A stretch of DNA of 64,000 nt from contig NZ_CP048882.1 of NCBI RefSeq assembly GCF_015910445.1, positions 992,001 to 1,056,000 on the forward strand, in the 5' to 3' direction. The position numbers and the translations under genes were made by a program. Below the pieces are notes generated by a model. The model saw nothing but the letters and a program-made list of their open reading frames with translations. It was not told the DNA's origin and made no database searches. Position 1 is the stretch's first letter. Every line of letters starts with the position of its first letter. The DNA comes from Streptomyces bathyalis (GTDB taxonomy: Bacteria; Actinomycetota; Actinomycetes; Streptomycetales; Streptomycetaceae). Shown here piece by piece: positions 49,973-58,646 of the stretch.

Positions 49973-52453
49973 TCAGTTCTCGTGCCCCAGCAGCAGATCG
50001 CGCTCGGTGCGACCGCCGCCCTCGACCTGAAGCACCGTCGCCACCGGCGGATAGCCGGCGGCGATGACGGTGTACTCGCCGGCGGCCAGGTCGACGAAGC
50101 GGAAGACGCCGTCCTCGCGGGTGGTCGCGGTGTCCACCACGTTGCCGGCCGCGTCGAGCAAGGTCACGCGCGCGTCCTCCACCGGCCTTCCACCGACCGC
50201 CCGCACGGTGCCGCGGAGCATGGCGCCGCCCGCGAGTTCGATGTCCTGCCGGGTCTCGCGCGCGGCCTGCACGGACACCGGCAGCGCCGCGGGACGGTAT
50301 GCGGGGGCGCTGGCGGCGAGCGTGTACTCGCCGGCCACCAGCTGATCCAGGGCGTAACTCCCCTCGATGCTGCTGCGGGTGGCGGCCACGACCTCCCCGC
50401 GGACGTCGGTGAGGGTCACCGCGGCCTCCCGCACCGGCAGACCGTCCGGGGTGAGGACGCAGCCCGCCAGGCGTCCCGCGCCGCCGAGCACGACGTCCAG
50501 CTCGACGGGCCGCTCGGCCACCGTGACGCCGACGGCCTGCGGCTGATGACCGCTCGCCGCGGCGATCAGGACGTAGGAGCCGGTGGCGGGCGTGCTCAGC
50601 GCGTACCGCCCGTCCTCCCCCGTCGCGCTGCGCCCGACCTGCTTCCCGGACGTGTCGATGAGGGTCAGGGCGGCACGCGGCACGCTGCTGCCGTCGTGAT
50701 GGCGGACGCTTCCGCAGACGGGGACCCCCGCGGTGTGCGGGGCGCTCACCGTGCCCGTCGGCGCGGCGGCGTGCGCCGGGGTGCGTGCCTCGGGGACGGC
50801 GGCGTTCTCGTTCACGAGCGGTTTCTCCTTGAGGAAGAAGGTGAAGATCAGCCCGAGTACGAGCACCGGGACCAGGTACAGGAAGATGCGCGGCATGGCG
50901 TCGGCGTAGGCCTGTACGTAGATCTCGCGCAGCGGACCGGGCAGTTTGTGCACCGCCTGCGGGGTCAGAGACGACGGGTCGGGCAGGCCGTGCGAGGCGT
51001 CGTGCGGCAGCCGCACGGCGAGCGCGTCGGTGAGGCGCTGGATGAAGAGCGTGCCGAAGACGGCGGCTCCGACGCTGCCGCCGATCTGGCGGAAGTAGTT
51101 GTTCGCGCTGGTCGCCGCGCCGAGGTCCCGGACCGGCACGGAGTTCTGCACGGCCAGGACCAGTACCGGTAGCACGAGCCCGATGCCCAGTCCCAGTACG
51201 GCCATCCAGACGCTGTAGGCCTCGCGCGACGTGCCGGTCTCCAGCCGCGACAGCAGCCACATGCCGGCGGCCGAGAGGGCGCAGCCCAGTACCGGATAGA
51301 TCCTGTAGCGGCCGGTGCGTGAGATGAGCTGGCCCGAGACCGTGGAGGACAGCACGACGCCGCCCATCATGGGCAGCATCAGCAGTCCCGACTCGGTGGC
51401 GCTGACGCCGTCGACCATCTGAAGGAAACCGGGCAGATAGCTCGCGGCGCCGAACAGGGCGATGCCGACGGCCACTCCGACGATGCCGGTGACGTTGAAG
51501 ACGGAGTCGCGGAAGAGGCGCAGCGGCAGGAGGGGTTCGCTCGCGAGGCGTTCGACGGCGACGAACAGCACCGCGCTCAGGGCACCGCCCGCGGCGAGTC
51601 CCAGGATGACGGTGTCGTCCCAGTCGTACTCGGTGCCGCCCCAGCTCGTCAGCAGCACCAGGCATGTGGAGAACGCCCCGAGCAGGAGCGTCCCGAGCAC
51701 GTCCAGCTTCGGGCGTCCCTCCGGGCGCGGCAGCTTCAGTACGAGGGCGGTGACGATCAGGGTGACCAGGCCGAAGGGGACGTTGATGTAGAAGCACCAG
51801 CGCCAGGAGAGTTCGTCGGTGAACCAGCCGCCGAGCAGCGGCCCCGCCACGGACGCGAGGCCGAACGCGGCGCCGATCAGGCCCATGTAGCGGCCGCGTT
51901 CGCGGGGCGGAACGACGTCCGCGATGATCGCCTGCACGCCGATCATGACCCCGCCGGCGCCGACGCCCTGGAGCGCCCGGTAGGCGATCAGTTCGGTCAT
52001 CGTGCGCGACCAGCCGGCGAGGGCCGAGCCGGCGACGAAGACGACGATGGCGAAGAGGAAGATCCCTTTGCGCCCGAAGAGGTCCCCGAGCTTGCCGTAG
52101 ACCGGCAGCCCGATCGTCGCGGCGAGCAGGTAGGAGGTGACGGCCCAGGACATCCGGTCCAGGCCGTGCAGTTCGCCGACGATCCTGGGCAACGCCGTGG
52201 CGACGATGGTCTGTTCGAGAGCCGCCAGCAGCAGAGCGAGCATCAGCCCGACGAAGACCAGCCGCACGCGGCGCCTGCTGAGCCCTGCGGGACTGTCCTG
52301 CTGGGGCGACTCGGCGGGCTGTCCCGGCTCGGTTCCGTGACCGGTTCCCCGACCGGCATCCGAGGCCGCGGGACCCGGCGTGGGGATCTCCAGGCTCACC
52401 TCGACGACCGCGGGTGACCGCGCCTCCGGGGGCTCCAGAGCCGTACCGCTCAT
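49973..52453 (-). CDS. DHA2-type MFS exporter fused to three carboxypeptidase-regulatory-like domains
   Basis: An unusually long exporter of 826 residues. A Pro/Glu-rich N terminus of about 65 residues precedes 14 predicted membrane helices (first [31 protein letters not shown] with the DHA2 motif, [11 protein letters not shown] as motif A, last [21 protein letters not shown] at about 535). From about residue 575 to the end there are three repeated beta-sandwich modules of some 80 residues, each with pattern xVxxxDGxPVxxAxVTLxDxxGxVVxxxxTxxDGxYxxxxLxxGxYTLxAxAxGY. These resemble carboxypeptidase regulatory-like or Cna-B domains. Start at ATG 52453 with AGGGGAG seven bases upstream. The drug substrate is unknown. 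Confidence 0.88.
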   Translation of the reverse strand: MSGTALEPPEARSPAVVEVSLEIPTPGPAASDAGRGTGHGTEPGQPAESPQQDSPAGLSRRRVRLVFVGLMLALLLAALEQTIVATALPRIVGELHGLDRMSWAVTSYLLAATIGLPVYGKLGDLFGRKGIFLFAIVVFVAGSALAGWSRTMTELIAYRALQGVGAGGVMIGVQAIIADVVPPRERGRYMGLIGAAFGLASVAGPLLGGWFTDELSWRWCFYINVPFGLVTLIVTALVLKLPRPEGRPKLDVLGTLLLGAFSTCLVLLTSWGGTEYDWDDTVILGLAAGGALSAVLFVAVERLASEPLLPLRLFRDSVFNVTGIVGVAVGIALFGAASYLPGFLQMVDGVSATESGLLMLPMMGGVVLSSTVSGQLISRTGRYRIYPVLGCALSAAGMWLLSRLETGTSREAYSVWMAVLGLGIGLVLPVLVLAVQNSVPVRDLGAATSANNYFRQIGGSVGAAVFGTLFIQRLTDALAVRLPHDASHGLPDPSSLTPQAVHKLPGPLREIYVQAYADAMPRIFLYLVPVLVLGLIFTFFLKEKPLVNENAAVPEARTPAHAAAPTGTVSAPHTAGVPVCGSVRHHDGSSVPRAALTLIDTSGKQVGRSATGEDGRYALSTPATGSYVLIAAASGHQPQAVGVTVAERPVELDVVLGGAGRLAGCVLTPDGLPVREAAVTLTDVRGEVVAATRSSIEGSYALDQLVAGEYTLAASAPAYRPAALPVSVQAARETRQDIELAGGAMLRGTVRAVGGRPVEDARVTLLDAAGNVVDTATTREDGVFRFVDLAAGEYTVIAAGYPPVATVLQVEGGGRTERDLLLGHEN

Positions 52454-52679
52454 CGCACTCCCCTGGTCGCATCCGCTCATCCTCGGGGAGCATTTCTCGC
52501 ATTACGTGACAGGAGCGAGCAAGTCAGACACCACTGGCTTCCGGAGGGCCGTGGAAACCTCAAGTCCGTTGCCCGGGGCGCCTGTCGGGCGCTCAACTGC
52601 GGCTTTCGGGGCCGGGGGCCGGCGGGACGGCAAGGTCGCGCGCCCTCGGTGCCCCCGCGAGAACCACTCGATCCGGTGA

Positions 52680-52703
52680 GCGGGTGTGCGGCCGCACACC
52701 CGC
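52680..52703. terminator. 24-bp perfect palindrome after the SRPBCC gene
   Basis: GCGGGTGTGCGG followed directly by CCGCACACCCGC at 52680-52703, 18 bases past the end of the minus-strand SRPBCC gene. It would form a 12-bp cruciform or hairpin and probably ends that message. Confidence 0.65.
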
Positions 52704-52721
52704 CGTCCCGTTACTTCTGCC

Positions 52722-53168
52722 TCACTTCTCCGTCTCCGCGGCGAGCTTGGCCAGGATCTCGTCGTAGATGCGGGCCAGCCCTTTCGGCGCGAAGGTCCGC
52801 TCGAAGAATCCCCCGATGCCACCCGCACCCTTCCAGGTCGTCTTCACCGTGACGCGTGCGGCATTCTCCGAGGCTCCCTGTTCGACCTTCCAGGTCGTGA
52901 CCATCGTGGAGTTGCGGTCACTCTCGACCAGTTCACCCCCGGCCGAGTCGCTGACGTCGATGAGGCAGTCACGGATCCGCTTGCTGGTGACCTGGACCTT
53001 CCAGTGCACGACGGTGCCAGCACCCTCGCCGCCCTCGCGCACCTCGTACTCGCTGTAGTGCTCGGGCAGCAGCTTCGGCCGGGTCCCGCTGTAGTCGGCG
53101 AGCGCGCGCCGTACCGCGTCGGGCTCCGCAGCGATCTCGCGATGGGTCGTCGACTCGACCTGCGCCAT
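52722..53168 (-). CDS. SRPBCC (START-fold) protein
   Basis: A 148-residue polyketide-cyclase/dehydrase-type protein binding a hydrophobic ligand in a helix-grip fold. Family-like segments are AQVESTTHREIAAEPDAVRRALADYS, VVHWKVQVTSKRIRDCLIDV and VTVKTTWKGAGGIGGFFERTFAPKGLARIYDEILAKL. ATG 53168 is chosen because CAGGAGGAGCAC lies just before; longer frames begin in the intergenic space. Divergent from the radical SAM gene; ligand unknown. Confidence 0.85.
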   Translation of the reverse strand: MAQVESTTHREIAAEPDAVRRALADYSGTRPKLLPEHYSEYEVREGGEGAGTVVHWKVQVTSKRIRDCLIDVSDSAGGELVESDRNSTMVTTWKVEQGASENAARVTVKTTWKGAGGIGGFFERTFAPKGLARIYDEILAKLAAETEK

Positions 53169-53268
53169 GTGCTCCTCCTGCTGTTCGGCACGTCCGTTGC
53201 GCCCGCTGGCGCCCGGCAACCCAATCACCCCGCGGACGGGGGCCCAAATCGGCTTGACGAGCGAGTGG

Positions 53269-53280
53269 GAACAGATGTTC
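53269..53280. promoter_or_regulatory. LexA (SOS) box GAACAGATGTTC
   Basis: GAACAGATGTTC at 53269-53280 matches the Gram-positive SOS box core GAACRNRYGTTC at every position. TTGACG (53254-53259) and a TATTCT-like -10 (53281-53286) flank it, so LexA would block the promoter of the radical SAM gene beginning 42 bases later. The divergent SRPBCC gene starts 101 bases away and might also be affected. Confidence 0.8.
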
Positions 53281-53321
53281 TATTCTCTGAGTACGAACAG
53301 CACGAGGCACGAGGAGGGTCC

Positions 53322-54362
53322 ATGCGCTGGGAGAACCTGAGCGGCGACGGGTCGGCGGTGAACCCCGCCCTCTTCGGCACCGACGTGGTCAGTCGTACCT
53401 TCAACACCCCCGAATTCGCGGGCATCACCTTCCACGAGGTGCGCGCCCGCTCGATCGTGAACCGCGTGCCGGGGGCCTCCCGCATGCCGTTCGAATGGAC
53501 GGTCAATCCGTACCGGGGCTGCTCACACGCCTGCGTGTACTGCTTCGCCCGCGGCACGCACCGCTATCTCGATCTCGACACGGGAGCCGGGTTCGACACG
53601 CAGATCGTCGTCAAGGTCAACGCCCCCGAGCTGCTCCGCCGTGAGCTCGGGTCGAGCCGCTGGCACGGGCAGCACATAGCGATGGGCACCAACGTCGACT
53701 GCTACCAGCGGGCGGAGGGCCGCTACCGCCTGATGCCCGGCATCCTCACGGCGCTGCGCGACTACACCAACCCGTTCTCGATCCTCACCAAGGGGACGCT
53801 CATCCTGCGCGACCTCGACCTGCTGCGTTCGGCGGCAGCGATCACGGACGTGGGCATCTCCGTCTCCGTGGGGTTCACCGACGAGGAGCTGTGGCGCACC
53901 GTCGAGCCGGGCACCCCGGCCCCCGACCGGCGCCTCGACGTGGTCCGCACGCTCAGCAGCCAGGGCATCCCCTGCGGAGTGCTGATGGCTCCGGTCATCC
54001 CGTTCCTCAGCGACTCCCCGACCCAACTGCGCACGACCGTGCGGGCGATAGCCGCCGCCGGAGCCTCGTCCGTCACCCCGCTCGCGCTGCACCTGCGGCC
54101 AGGGGCGCGCGAGTGGTACATGCAGTGGCTCGCGAAGCACCACCCCGGACTGGTGCGGCACTACGAGGGTCTGTATGCGGACGGCGCCTACGCCCCCACC
54201 TGGTACCAGCGCCGCATCACCCGTCAGGTCCACGAACTGGCCGCCGAGTACGGCATCGGGCCCACCTCGCCGGGCACCCACCGCCGCGTCGAGGTCCACC
54301 CCGACAGGGCCACCGAGCAGGAGCCCGACACCCCCGACTGCACGCAGCTGACCCTGCTGTAG
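53322..54362 (+). CDS. Rv2578c-family radical SAM protein (SPL-like)
   Basis: An iron-sulfur radical SAM enzyme of 346 residues. The 4Fe-4S cluster motif is RGCSHACVYCFAR (CX3CX2C, near residue 66); the N terminus is MRWENLSGDGSAVNPALFG, typical of actinobacterial Rv2578c proteins, which resemble spore photoproduct lyase. Further conserved: MGTNVDCYQRAEGRYRLMPGIL and FSILTKGTLILRDLDLL. GAGGAGGG lies before the ATG. The LexA box upstream suggests induction by DNA damage, agreeing with Rv2578c being listed (from memory) among mycobacterial SOS genes. A DNA-lesion repair role is plausible, unproven. Confidence 0.9.
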   Translation: MRWENLSGDGSAVNPALFGTDVVSRTFNTPEFAGITFHEVRARSIVNRVPGASRMPFEWTVNPYRGCSHACVYCFARGTHRYLDLDTGAGFDTQIVVKVNAPELLRRELGSSRWHGQHIAMGTNVDCYQRAEGRYRLMPGILTALRDYTNPFSILTKGTLILRDLDLLRSAAAITDVGISVSVGFTDEELWRTVEPGTPAPDRRLDVVRTLSSQGIPCGVLMAPVIPFLSDSPTQLRTTVRAIAAAGASSVTPLALHLRPGAREWYMQWLAKHHPGLVRHYEGLYADGAYAPTWYQRRITRQVHELAAEYGIGPTSPGTHRRVEVHPDRATEQEPDTPDCTQLTLL

Positions 54363-54405
54363 AAATCCCCTCGCGCGTCCGCGCCGCAGGCACGACGATC
54401 CCCAC

Positions 54406-54827
54406 ATGTCCGAACTCACTCACATCAGGGCCCCGCACGGCGTCGCGCCGGGCAACGGCTACAGCCATGTCGTATGGGGCGAGGGCCGGTTCGTCGCCGT
54501 CTCCGGGCAGGTCGCCCTCGACGAGAACGGCGACGTCGTCGGCGCGGGTGACTCCGCCGCTCAGGCCCGGCAGGTCTTCACGAACCTGCGCCGCTGTCTT
54601 GCCGCTGCCGGCGCCGGATTCGACGACGTCGTGAAGCTCATTCACCACGGACGTCGGCATCCTCCCAGCGGTCCGCGAGGCGCTTGATTCCCCCTGAGCC
54701 TGGCGGCTCGGGAGGTGCCCCCAGCATCGACGTCACGCGGCCACCGGCGAGCACGGCCGTCCAGGTCTCCTCACTCGTCCATCCCGATCTGCTGCTGGAG
54801 GTCGAGGCGTACGCGGTCATCCCCTGA
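54406..54827 (+). pseudogene. Frameshifted and interrupted RidA-family gene
   Basis: RidA proteins deaminate reactive enamines/imines. The first frame gives MSELTHIRAPHGVAPGNGYSHVVWGEGRFVAVSGQ through GFDDVVKL; a frameshift near 54640 leads to FTTDVGILPAVREALDSP and a stop (TGA 54695); a third frame resumes after a palindromic repeat with VTRPPASTAVQVSSLVHPDLLLEVEAYAVIP and a stop at 54825-54827. All RidA blocks are therefore present but in three frames. The conserved Arg of the active site is in TRPPAST. The gene can make only an 93-residue altered product, so it is most likely dead. Confidence 0.8.
54690..54725 (+). repeat. Interspersed palindromic repeat, copy A (inside ridA)
   Basis: A 36-base element starting CCCCCTGAGCC and ending GGAGGTGCCCCCAGC. 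It matches copy B at 55013-55048, read on the other strand, with four mismatches. Its ends are CCCCC and GGGAGGTGCCCCC-like, giving partial self-complementarity. It interrupts the RidA frame. Confidence 0.75.
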
Positions 54828-54937
54828 CCGCGGCCGGGAATCCGGCACCAGCGCACCACACCGCCAACAGCGGCATCCCTCACGGGAGGTCGGCCGCGTT
54901 CCGGCAGAACAGCGGACCGTGCGCCTCAAGTGCGCCC

Positions 54938-54988
54938 GCTCCATGAACGGGCCTGCTCCATGAACGGGCCCGCTCGATGAACGGGCGC
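54938..54988 (+). repeat. Three tandem 17-bp repeats
   Basis: Units GCTCCATGAACGGGCCT (54938-54954), GCTCCATGAACGGGCCC (54955-54971) and GCTCGATGAACGGGCGC (54972-54988) follow without gaps. The unit is not a multiple of three and the region has no gene. Two copies are nearly identical, the third has drifted. Confidence 0.85.
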
Positions 54989-55012
54989 GCGGTCGGCCCT
55001 GCGCCCGGCAAC

Positions 55013-55048
55013 GCCGGGGGTACCTCCCGCGCCGCCAGGCCCAGGGGG
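55013..55048 (-). repeat. Interspersed palindromic repeat, copy B
   Basis: The minus-strand sequence begins CCCCCTGGGCC and ends GGAGGTACCCCCGGC, 32 of 36 bases as in copy A but inverted. It lies in the non-coding spacer before the LacI promoter. Such short GC-rich palindromes are scattered in Streptomyces genomes. Confidence 0.75.
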
Positions 55049-55171
55049 AGTCGAGAACGACCTCGGCAGTGCCCCCAACTGCCCATCGCGTCCGGCCAGT
55101 TGATCTGCGACGTGAAGCCGCAGCCAGAGCTCGCTGAAACCCGCCGGCACCGGCCGTAGGACGGCTCCCCC

Positions 55172-55233
55172 TCAAACCGGTTTGAAAATTGGAGTCAGAA
55201 CTCTTGACGGGGTTCCTTTCAAACCGGTTAAGT
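55172..55233 (+). promoter_or_regulatory. Autoregulated promoter with two LacI-type operators
   Basis: Operator 1 is TCAAACCGGTTTGA (55172-55185), a perfect palindrome with the central CG of LacI/CcpA-type sites. Operator 2 is TCAAACCGGTTAA (55219-55231). Between them lies TTGACG (55204-55209), followed after 18 bases by TTAAGT (55228-55233), which overlaps operator 2. A repressor dimer on each site would block the promoter of lacI and the catabolic cassette. Centre-to-centre distance is 47 bases. Confidence 0.8.
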
Positions 55234-55343
55234 GCCTGCCCAGGCTGCACGGCGAGCAATTGCCGCCAGCCGCTTGAGCTGGTGCTCGCGCACAGCCGTA
55301 GCGCCGTAGCCAGTGCCACCCACACCGTCCGAGGGGAAAGACC

Positions 55344-56426
55344 GTGCGCCAGAGCCCGACGATCGCCGATGTCGCCCGGGTCGTCGGCGTCTCCAAGAGC
55401 ACGGTGTCCTTCGTCCTGAACAACCGCCCCGGAGTCGCAGCGGACACCAGGGCAAGGGTTCTCGCCGCCGCGGCGGAGCTGGGATTCCGGCCGAGCCATC
55501 GGGCGCGGGCGTTGTCCTACTCCCGGGCATTCGCGCTCGGCCTGGTGATGGCCCGGCCCGCCGAGCTGCTCGGTGCGGACCCGTTCTTCCCCGCCTTCAT
55601 CGCCGGGGTGGAGACCGAGCTGGCCAAGGTGGGGCATGCCCTGGTGCTGCGGGTCGTCACCGGCGGCTGGGACGAGGAGGCCGACGGATACCGTCAACTC
55701 GCCGGGGACGGACGGGTGGACGGGGTGTTCCTCTCCGATCTGCGGGTGGGCGACGATCCCCGGCTGGAGCTCCTGCAGGAACTGCGGCTGCCCGCAGTGA
55801 CCTTGCAGACGCCGGACACCTCACCCGCCTTCCCCGCCGTGAACCTCGACGAGCGGACCGGGATCCGCGCCGCCGTGGAGCACCTGGCCGCGCTGGGGCA
55901 CCGGAGGATCGCGCATGTGGCCGGGCCGCAGGAGTTCGTGCACGGTCACAGGAGACGCGCCGCCTGGGCGGACGCGCTGCGCGATCTCGGTCTGCCCCCG
56001 GGGCCGGAGGCTGCAGGGGACTTCACCGCGGCCGGCGGCGCCGCGGCCACCCGGCGCCTGTTCGAGGAGAGCGAGCCGCCGAGCGCCATCGTCTATGCCA
56101 ACGACCTGATGGCGATCGCGGGCGCCACCGTCGCGCATGAGCGGGGCCTGAGTATTCCCGACGACCTCTCGGTCACCGGTTTCGACGACACCGAACTGGC
56201 CCGCCATGTGCACCCGCCGCTGACCACGGTGCGGATGGACGCCCTCGCAATGGGCCGAGCCGCCGCCCGCACCCTGCTCCAACTCGTGGAGAACGGCAGC
56301 GCGGAGAGTGCCGAGTTGCCGCCGACCGAGCTGGTCCTCCGACGATCCACCGCCCCGCCCGCCCCGGGCGGTCTCCCCCGCCCCCGAGCCTCCCAAGCCG
56401 ACGACGAACCACGGAGTACCTCATGA
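55344..56426 (+). CDS. LacI-family transcriptional regulator
   Basis: A 360-residue repressor. The headpiece reads SPTIADVARVVGVSKSTVSFVLNNRPGVAADTRARVLAAAAELGFRPSHRAR (helix-turn-helix and hinge, residues 4-57). The periplasmic-binding-like sensor domain follows to about 345 (GVETELAKVGHALVLR, VDGVFLSDLR, HRRIAHVAGP, SAIVYANDLMAIAG, VTGFDDTELARHVHPPLTTV). Its stop overlaps the start of the binding-protein gene as ATGA, so it is the first gene of the operon it probably controls through the two upstream operators. The inducer is expected to be a mannoside or related disaccharide. Confidence 0.93.
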   Translation: MRQSPTIADVARVVGVSKSTVSFVLNNRPGVAADTRARVLAAAAELGFRPSHRARALSYSRAFALGLVMARPAELLGADPFFPAFIAGVETELAKVGHALVLRVVTGGWDEEADGYRQLAGDGRVDGVFLSDLRVGDDPRLELLQELRLPAVTLQTPDTSPAFPAVNLDERTGIRAAVEHLAALGHRRIAHVAGPQEFVHGHRRRAAWADALRDLGLPPGPEAAGDFTAAGGAAATRRLFEESEPPSAIVYANDLMAIAGATVAHERGLSIPDDLSVTGFDDTELARHVHPPLTTVRMDALAMGRAAARTLLQLVENGSAESAELPPTELVLRRSTAPPAPGGLPRPRASQADDEPRSTS

Positions 56427-57706
56427 AACGAGCGCTTCCCCTTGCCATGGCCCTCCTCGTGCTGCCACTCAGCGCGTGCGGTGGCGGCTCCGGCGACGAC
56501 GGCGGAAAGGCCGCCACGTCCAAGGGCCCCATCAAGATCTGGTACGCCAACAACCCCGACGAGATCGCCTGGGCCAAGAAGATGGTCTCGTCCTGGAACT
56601 CCGCGCACCCGGACGAGAAGGTCCGTGCCCAGGAGATACCGGCCGGAAAGAGCTCCGAGGAGGTCATCGGAGCGGCCATCACCGCGGGCAACGCCCCCTG
56701 TCTGGTCTTCAACACCTCCCCGGCAGCCGTGTCGCAGTTCCAGAAGCAGGGCGGCCTGGTGCCGCTGGACGACTTCCCCGGCGCCGCGCAGCACATCCAG
56801 AAGCGCTCCGGGGACGCGGCCGAGCAGTACAAGTCGGAGGACGGCAAGTACTACCAGCTGCCCTGGAAGTCCAACCCCGTGATGATCTCCTACAACAAGG
56901 ACGTCTTCGAAAAGGCCGGACTCGACGCGGACAAGCCCAGCTTGAAGACGTACAAGGACTTCCTGGCCACCTCCGAGAAGCTGGTCGACAAGGGCGGGGT
57001 GAAGGCCGCGGTCTGGCCGGCGCCCAGTTCGGAGTTCTTCCAGTCCTGGTTCGACTTCTACCCGCTGTTCGCGGCCGAGAGCGGCGGCAAGCAGCTGGTG
57101 GAGGACGGCAAGGCGCAGTTCACCGGCCCTGAGGGGCGGGCGGTCGCGGACTTCTGGCGGTCGATGTACGACAAGGACCTGTCGCAGAAGGAGAAGTACA
57201 ACGGGGACGCGTTCGCCGACGGCAAGGCCGCGATGACCATCGCCGGCCCGTGGGCCGTGAAGGTCTACGACAAGAAGGTCGACTACGGGGTGGTCCCGGT
57301 CCCCACGTCCAAGGGGCAGTCGGCCGCGGAGACCCGTACCTTCAGCGACGCCAAGTCGGTGGGCTTGTTCAGCTCCTGCAAGAACCGCGGTACGGCATGG
57401 GACGTGCTGAAGTTCGCCAGCAGCAAGGAGCAGGACCGAAAGCTGCTGGAGACGACCGGCCAGATGCCGGTGCGAGAGGACCTGACGGGCAACTACGCGG
57501 ACTTCTTCGAGAAGAACCCGAAGTACAAGACCTACGCCCAGGCGGCCGAGAACACCGTCGAGGTGCCCAACGTGCCCAAGTCGATTGCCGCCTGGCAGGC
57601 GTTCCGGGACGCCTACTCGCGCTCGGTCATCTTCGGCAAGGAGAACCCGCAGACAGCGTTGAAGAAGGCTGCGGCAGAGGTCGAGAAGCTCGCCGCCCAG
57701 AAGTGA
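56423..57706 (+). CDS. ABC transporter sugar-binding lipoprotein
   Basis: Extracellular receptor of the importer, 427 residues. Lipoprotein signal MKRALPLAMALLVLPLSACGGG with lipobox LSAC at residues 16-19, a flexible Gly/Asp linker, then the family 1 solute-binding fold (IKIWYANNPDEIAWAKKMVSSW, LPWKSNPVMISYNKDVFEKAG, AFADGKAAMTIAGPWAVKVY, VPKSIAAWQAFRDAYSR). The start overlaps the lacI stop. The ligand is probably an oligosaccharide cleaved by the GH130 enzyme. Confidence 0.93.
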   Translation: MKRALPLAMALLVLPLSACGGGSGDDGGKAATSKGPIKIWYANNPDEIAWAKKMVSSWNSAHPDEKVRAQEIPAGKSSEEVIGAAITAGNAPCLVFNTSPAAVSQFQKQGGLVPLDDFPGAAQHIQKRSGDAAEQYKSEDGKYYQLPWKSNPVMISYNKDVFEKAGLDADKPSLKTYKDFLATSEKLVDKGGVKAAVWPAPSSEFFQSWFDFYPLFAAESGGKQLVEDGKAQFTGPEGRAVADFWRSMYDKDLSQKEKYNGDAFADGKAAMTIAGPWAVKVYDKKVDYGVVPVPTSKGQSAAETRTFSDAKSVGLFSSCKNRGTAWDVLKFASSKEQDRKLLETTGQMPVREDLTGNYADFFEKNPKYKTYAQAAENTVEVPNVPKSIAAWQAFRDAYSRSVIFGKENPQTALKKAAAEVEKLAAQK

Positions 57707-57728
57707 TCAACGCAGAGGGGTTTTGTTG

Positions 57729-58643
57729 ATGTCCTCGCCCGCGCCGGGCGGCACGCGCCCCAGGAGCATCGGGCGGTCCTTCGGCCGCAACCTCCTGGGG
57801 CTCGGGTTCGTCTCGCCGTATCTGGCGTTCGTCGCCGTGGTCTTCGCCTACCCGTTCGGTTTCGCGGTGTGGATGTCGTTCCACGACTACTTCTTCGCCG
57901 CGCCGAACGCGATCGTGGAGTACCCGTTCGTCGGCCTCGAGAACTACGCGGCCGTGCTGAGCGACCCGGACGTCCGTCAGGCATTCGGCAACATCGCCGT
58001 CTTCCTGGTCTTCAACGTGCCGCTGACAGTGGGGCTTTCGCTCGTACTGGCCAGTGCGCTCAACGCCAAGCTGCCGATGCGCTCGTTCTTCCGCGCGGCG
58101 TACTACCTGCCGTACATCACCGCGAGCGTGGCGATGGTCGGTATCTGGATGTGGCTCTTCAGCAGCGGCGGCCTGGTGAACAAGGTGCTGGGGCAGCTGG
58201 CTCCGGAGCCGTCGTGGCTGGTCAACGAGACGCTGGCGATGCCCCTGATCGCGGTGTTCGTCGCGTGGAAGCAGCTCGGCTTCTTCATCATGCTGTACCT
58301 CGCGGCGCTGCAGAACGTGCCGAAGGAGCTCTACGAATCGGCGGACACCGACGGCGCGTCCACGGTCCGCAAGTTCCTCTCCATCACCGTGCCCGGCGTG
58401 CGCCCGGCGACGACGCTCGTGGTGATCGTGGCCACGATCACCGGGGCGAACCTGTTCACCGAGCCGTACCTGCTCACCGGTGGCGGCGGTCCGGACGGAG
58501 CTTCCGCCTCCCCCGTCCTGCTCATGTACCAGCGGGGCATCGAGCAGGGAAACCCGGATGTCGCCGCCGCGATCGGCGTGCTGCTGGTGCTGTTCGTGCT
58601 GGCCGTCTCGCTGATCAACCGCAAGCTGACGGAAAGGGACTGA
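57729..58643 (+). CDS. ABC sugar permease (MalF type)
   Basis: Membrane subunit of 304 residues with six helices (LLGLGFVSPYLAFVAVVFAYPFGFAVW as first). The EAA loop is VPKELYESADTDGASTVRKFLSITVPGVRPAT. ATG 57729 is used, nine bases after AGAGGGG; two TTG codons lie just before it. The gene is 22 bases after the binding-protein gene and three bases before the partner permease. Confidence 0.93.
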   Translation: MSSPAPGGTRPRSIGRSFGRNLLGLGFVSPYLAFVAVVFAYPFGFAVWMSFHDYFFAAPNAIVEYPFVGLENYAAVLSDPDVRQAFGNIAVFLVFNVPLTVGLSLVLASALNAKLPMRSFFRAAYYLPYITASVAMVGIWMWLFSSGGLVNKVLGQLAPEPSWLVNETLAMPLIAVFVAWKQLGFFIMLYLAALQNVPKELYESADTDGASTVRKFLSITVPGVRPATTLVVIVATITGANLFTEPYLLTGGGGPDGASASPVLLMYQRGIEQGNPDVAAAIGVLLVLFVLAVSLINRKLTERD

Positions 58644-58646
58644 GCC

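Larger units (their letters stand above)
54828..55343. other. Repeat-rich intergenic region before lacI
   Basis: The 516 bases between the ridA remnant and the LacI gene contain the 17-bp tandem repeats, copy B of the palindromic element, and the LacI operator/promoter block at 55172-55233. Frames here have no recognisable product. The stretch from 55235 to 55330 is a long untranslated leader of the LacI message with no clear structure; GAGGGGAAAG at 55331-55340 is the ribosome site. Confidence 0.6.
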
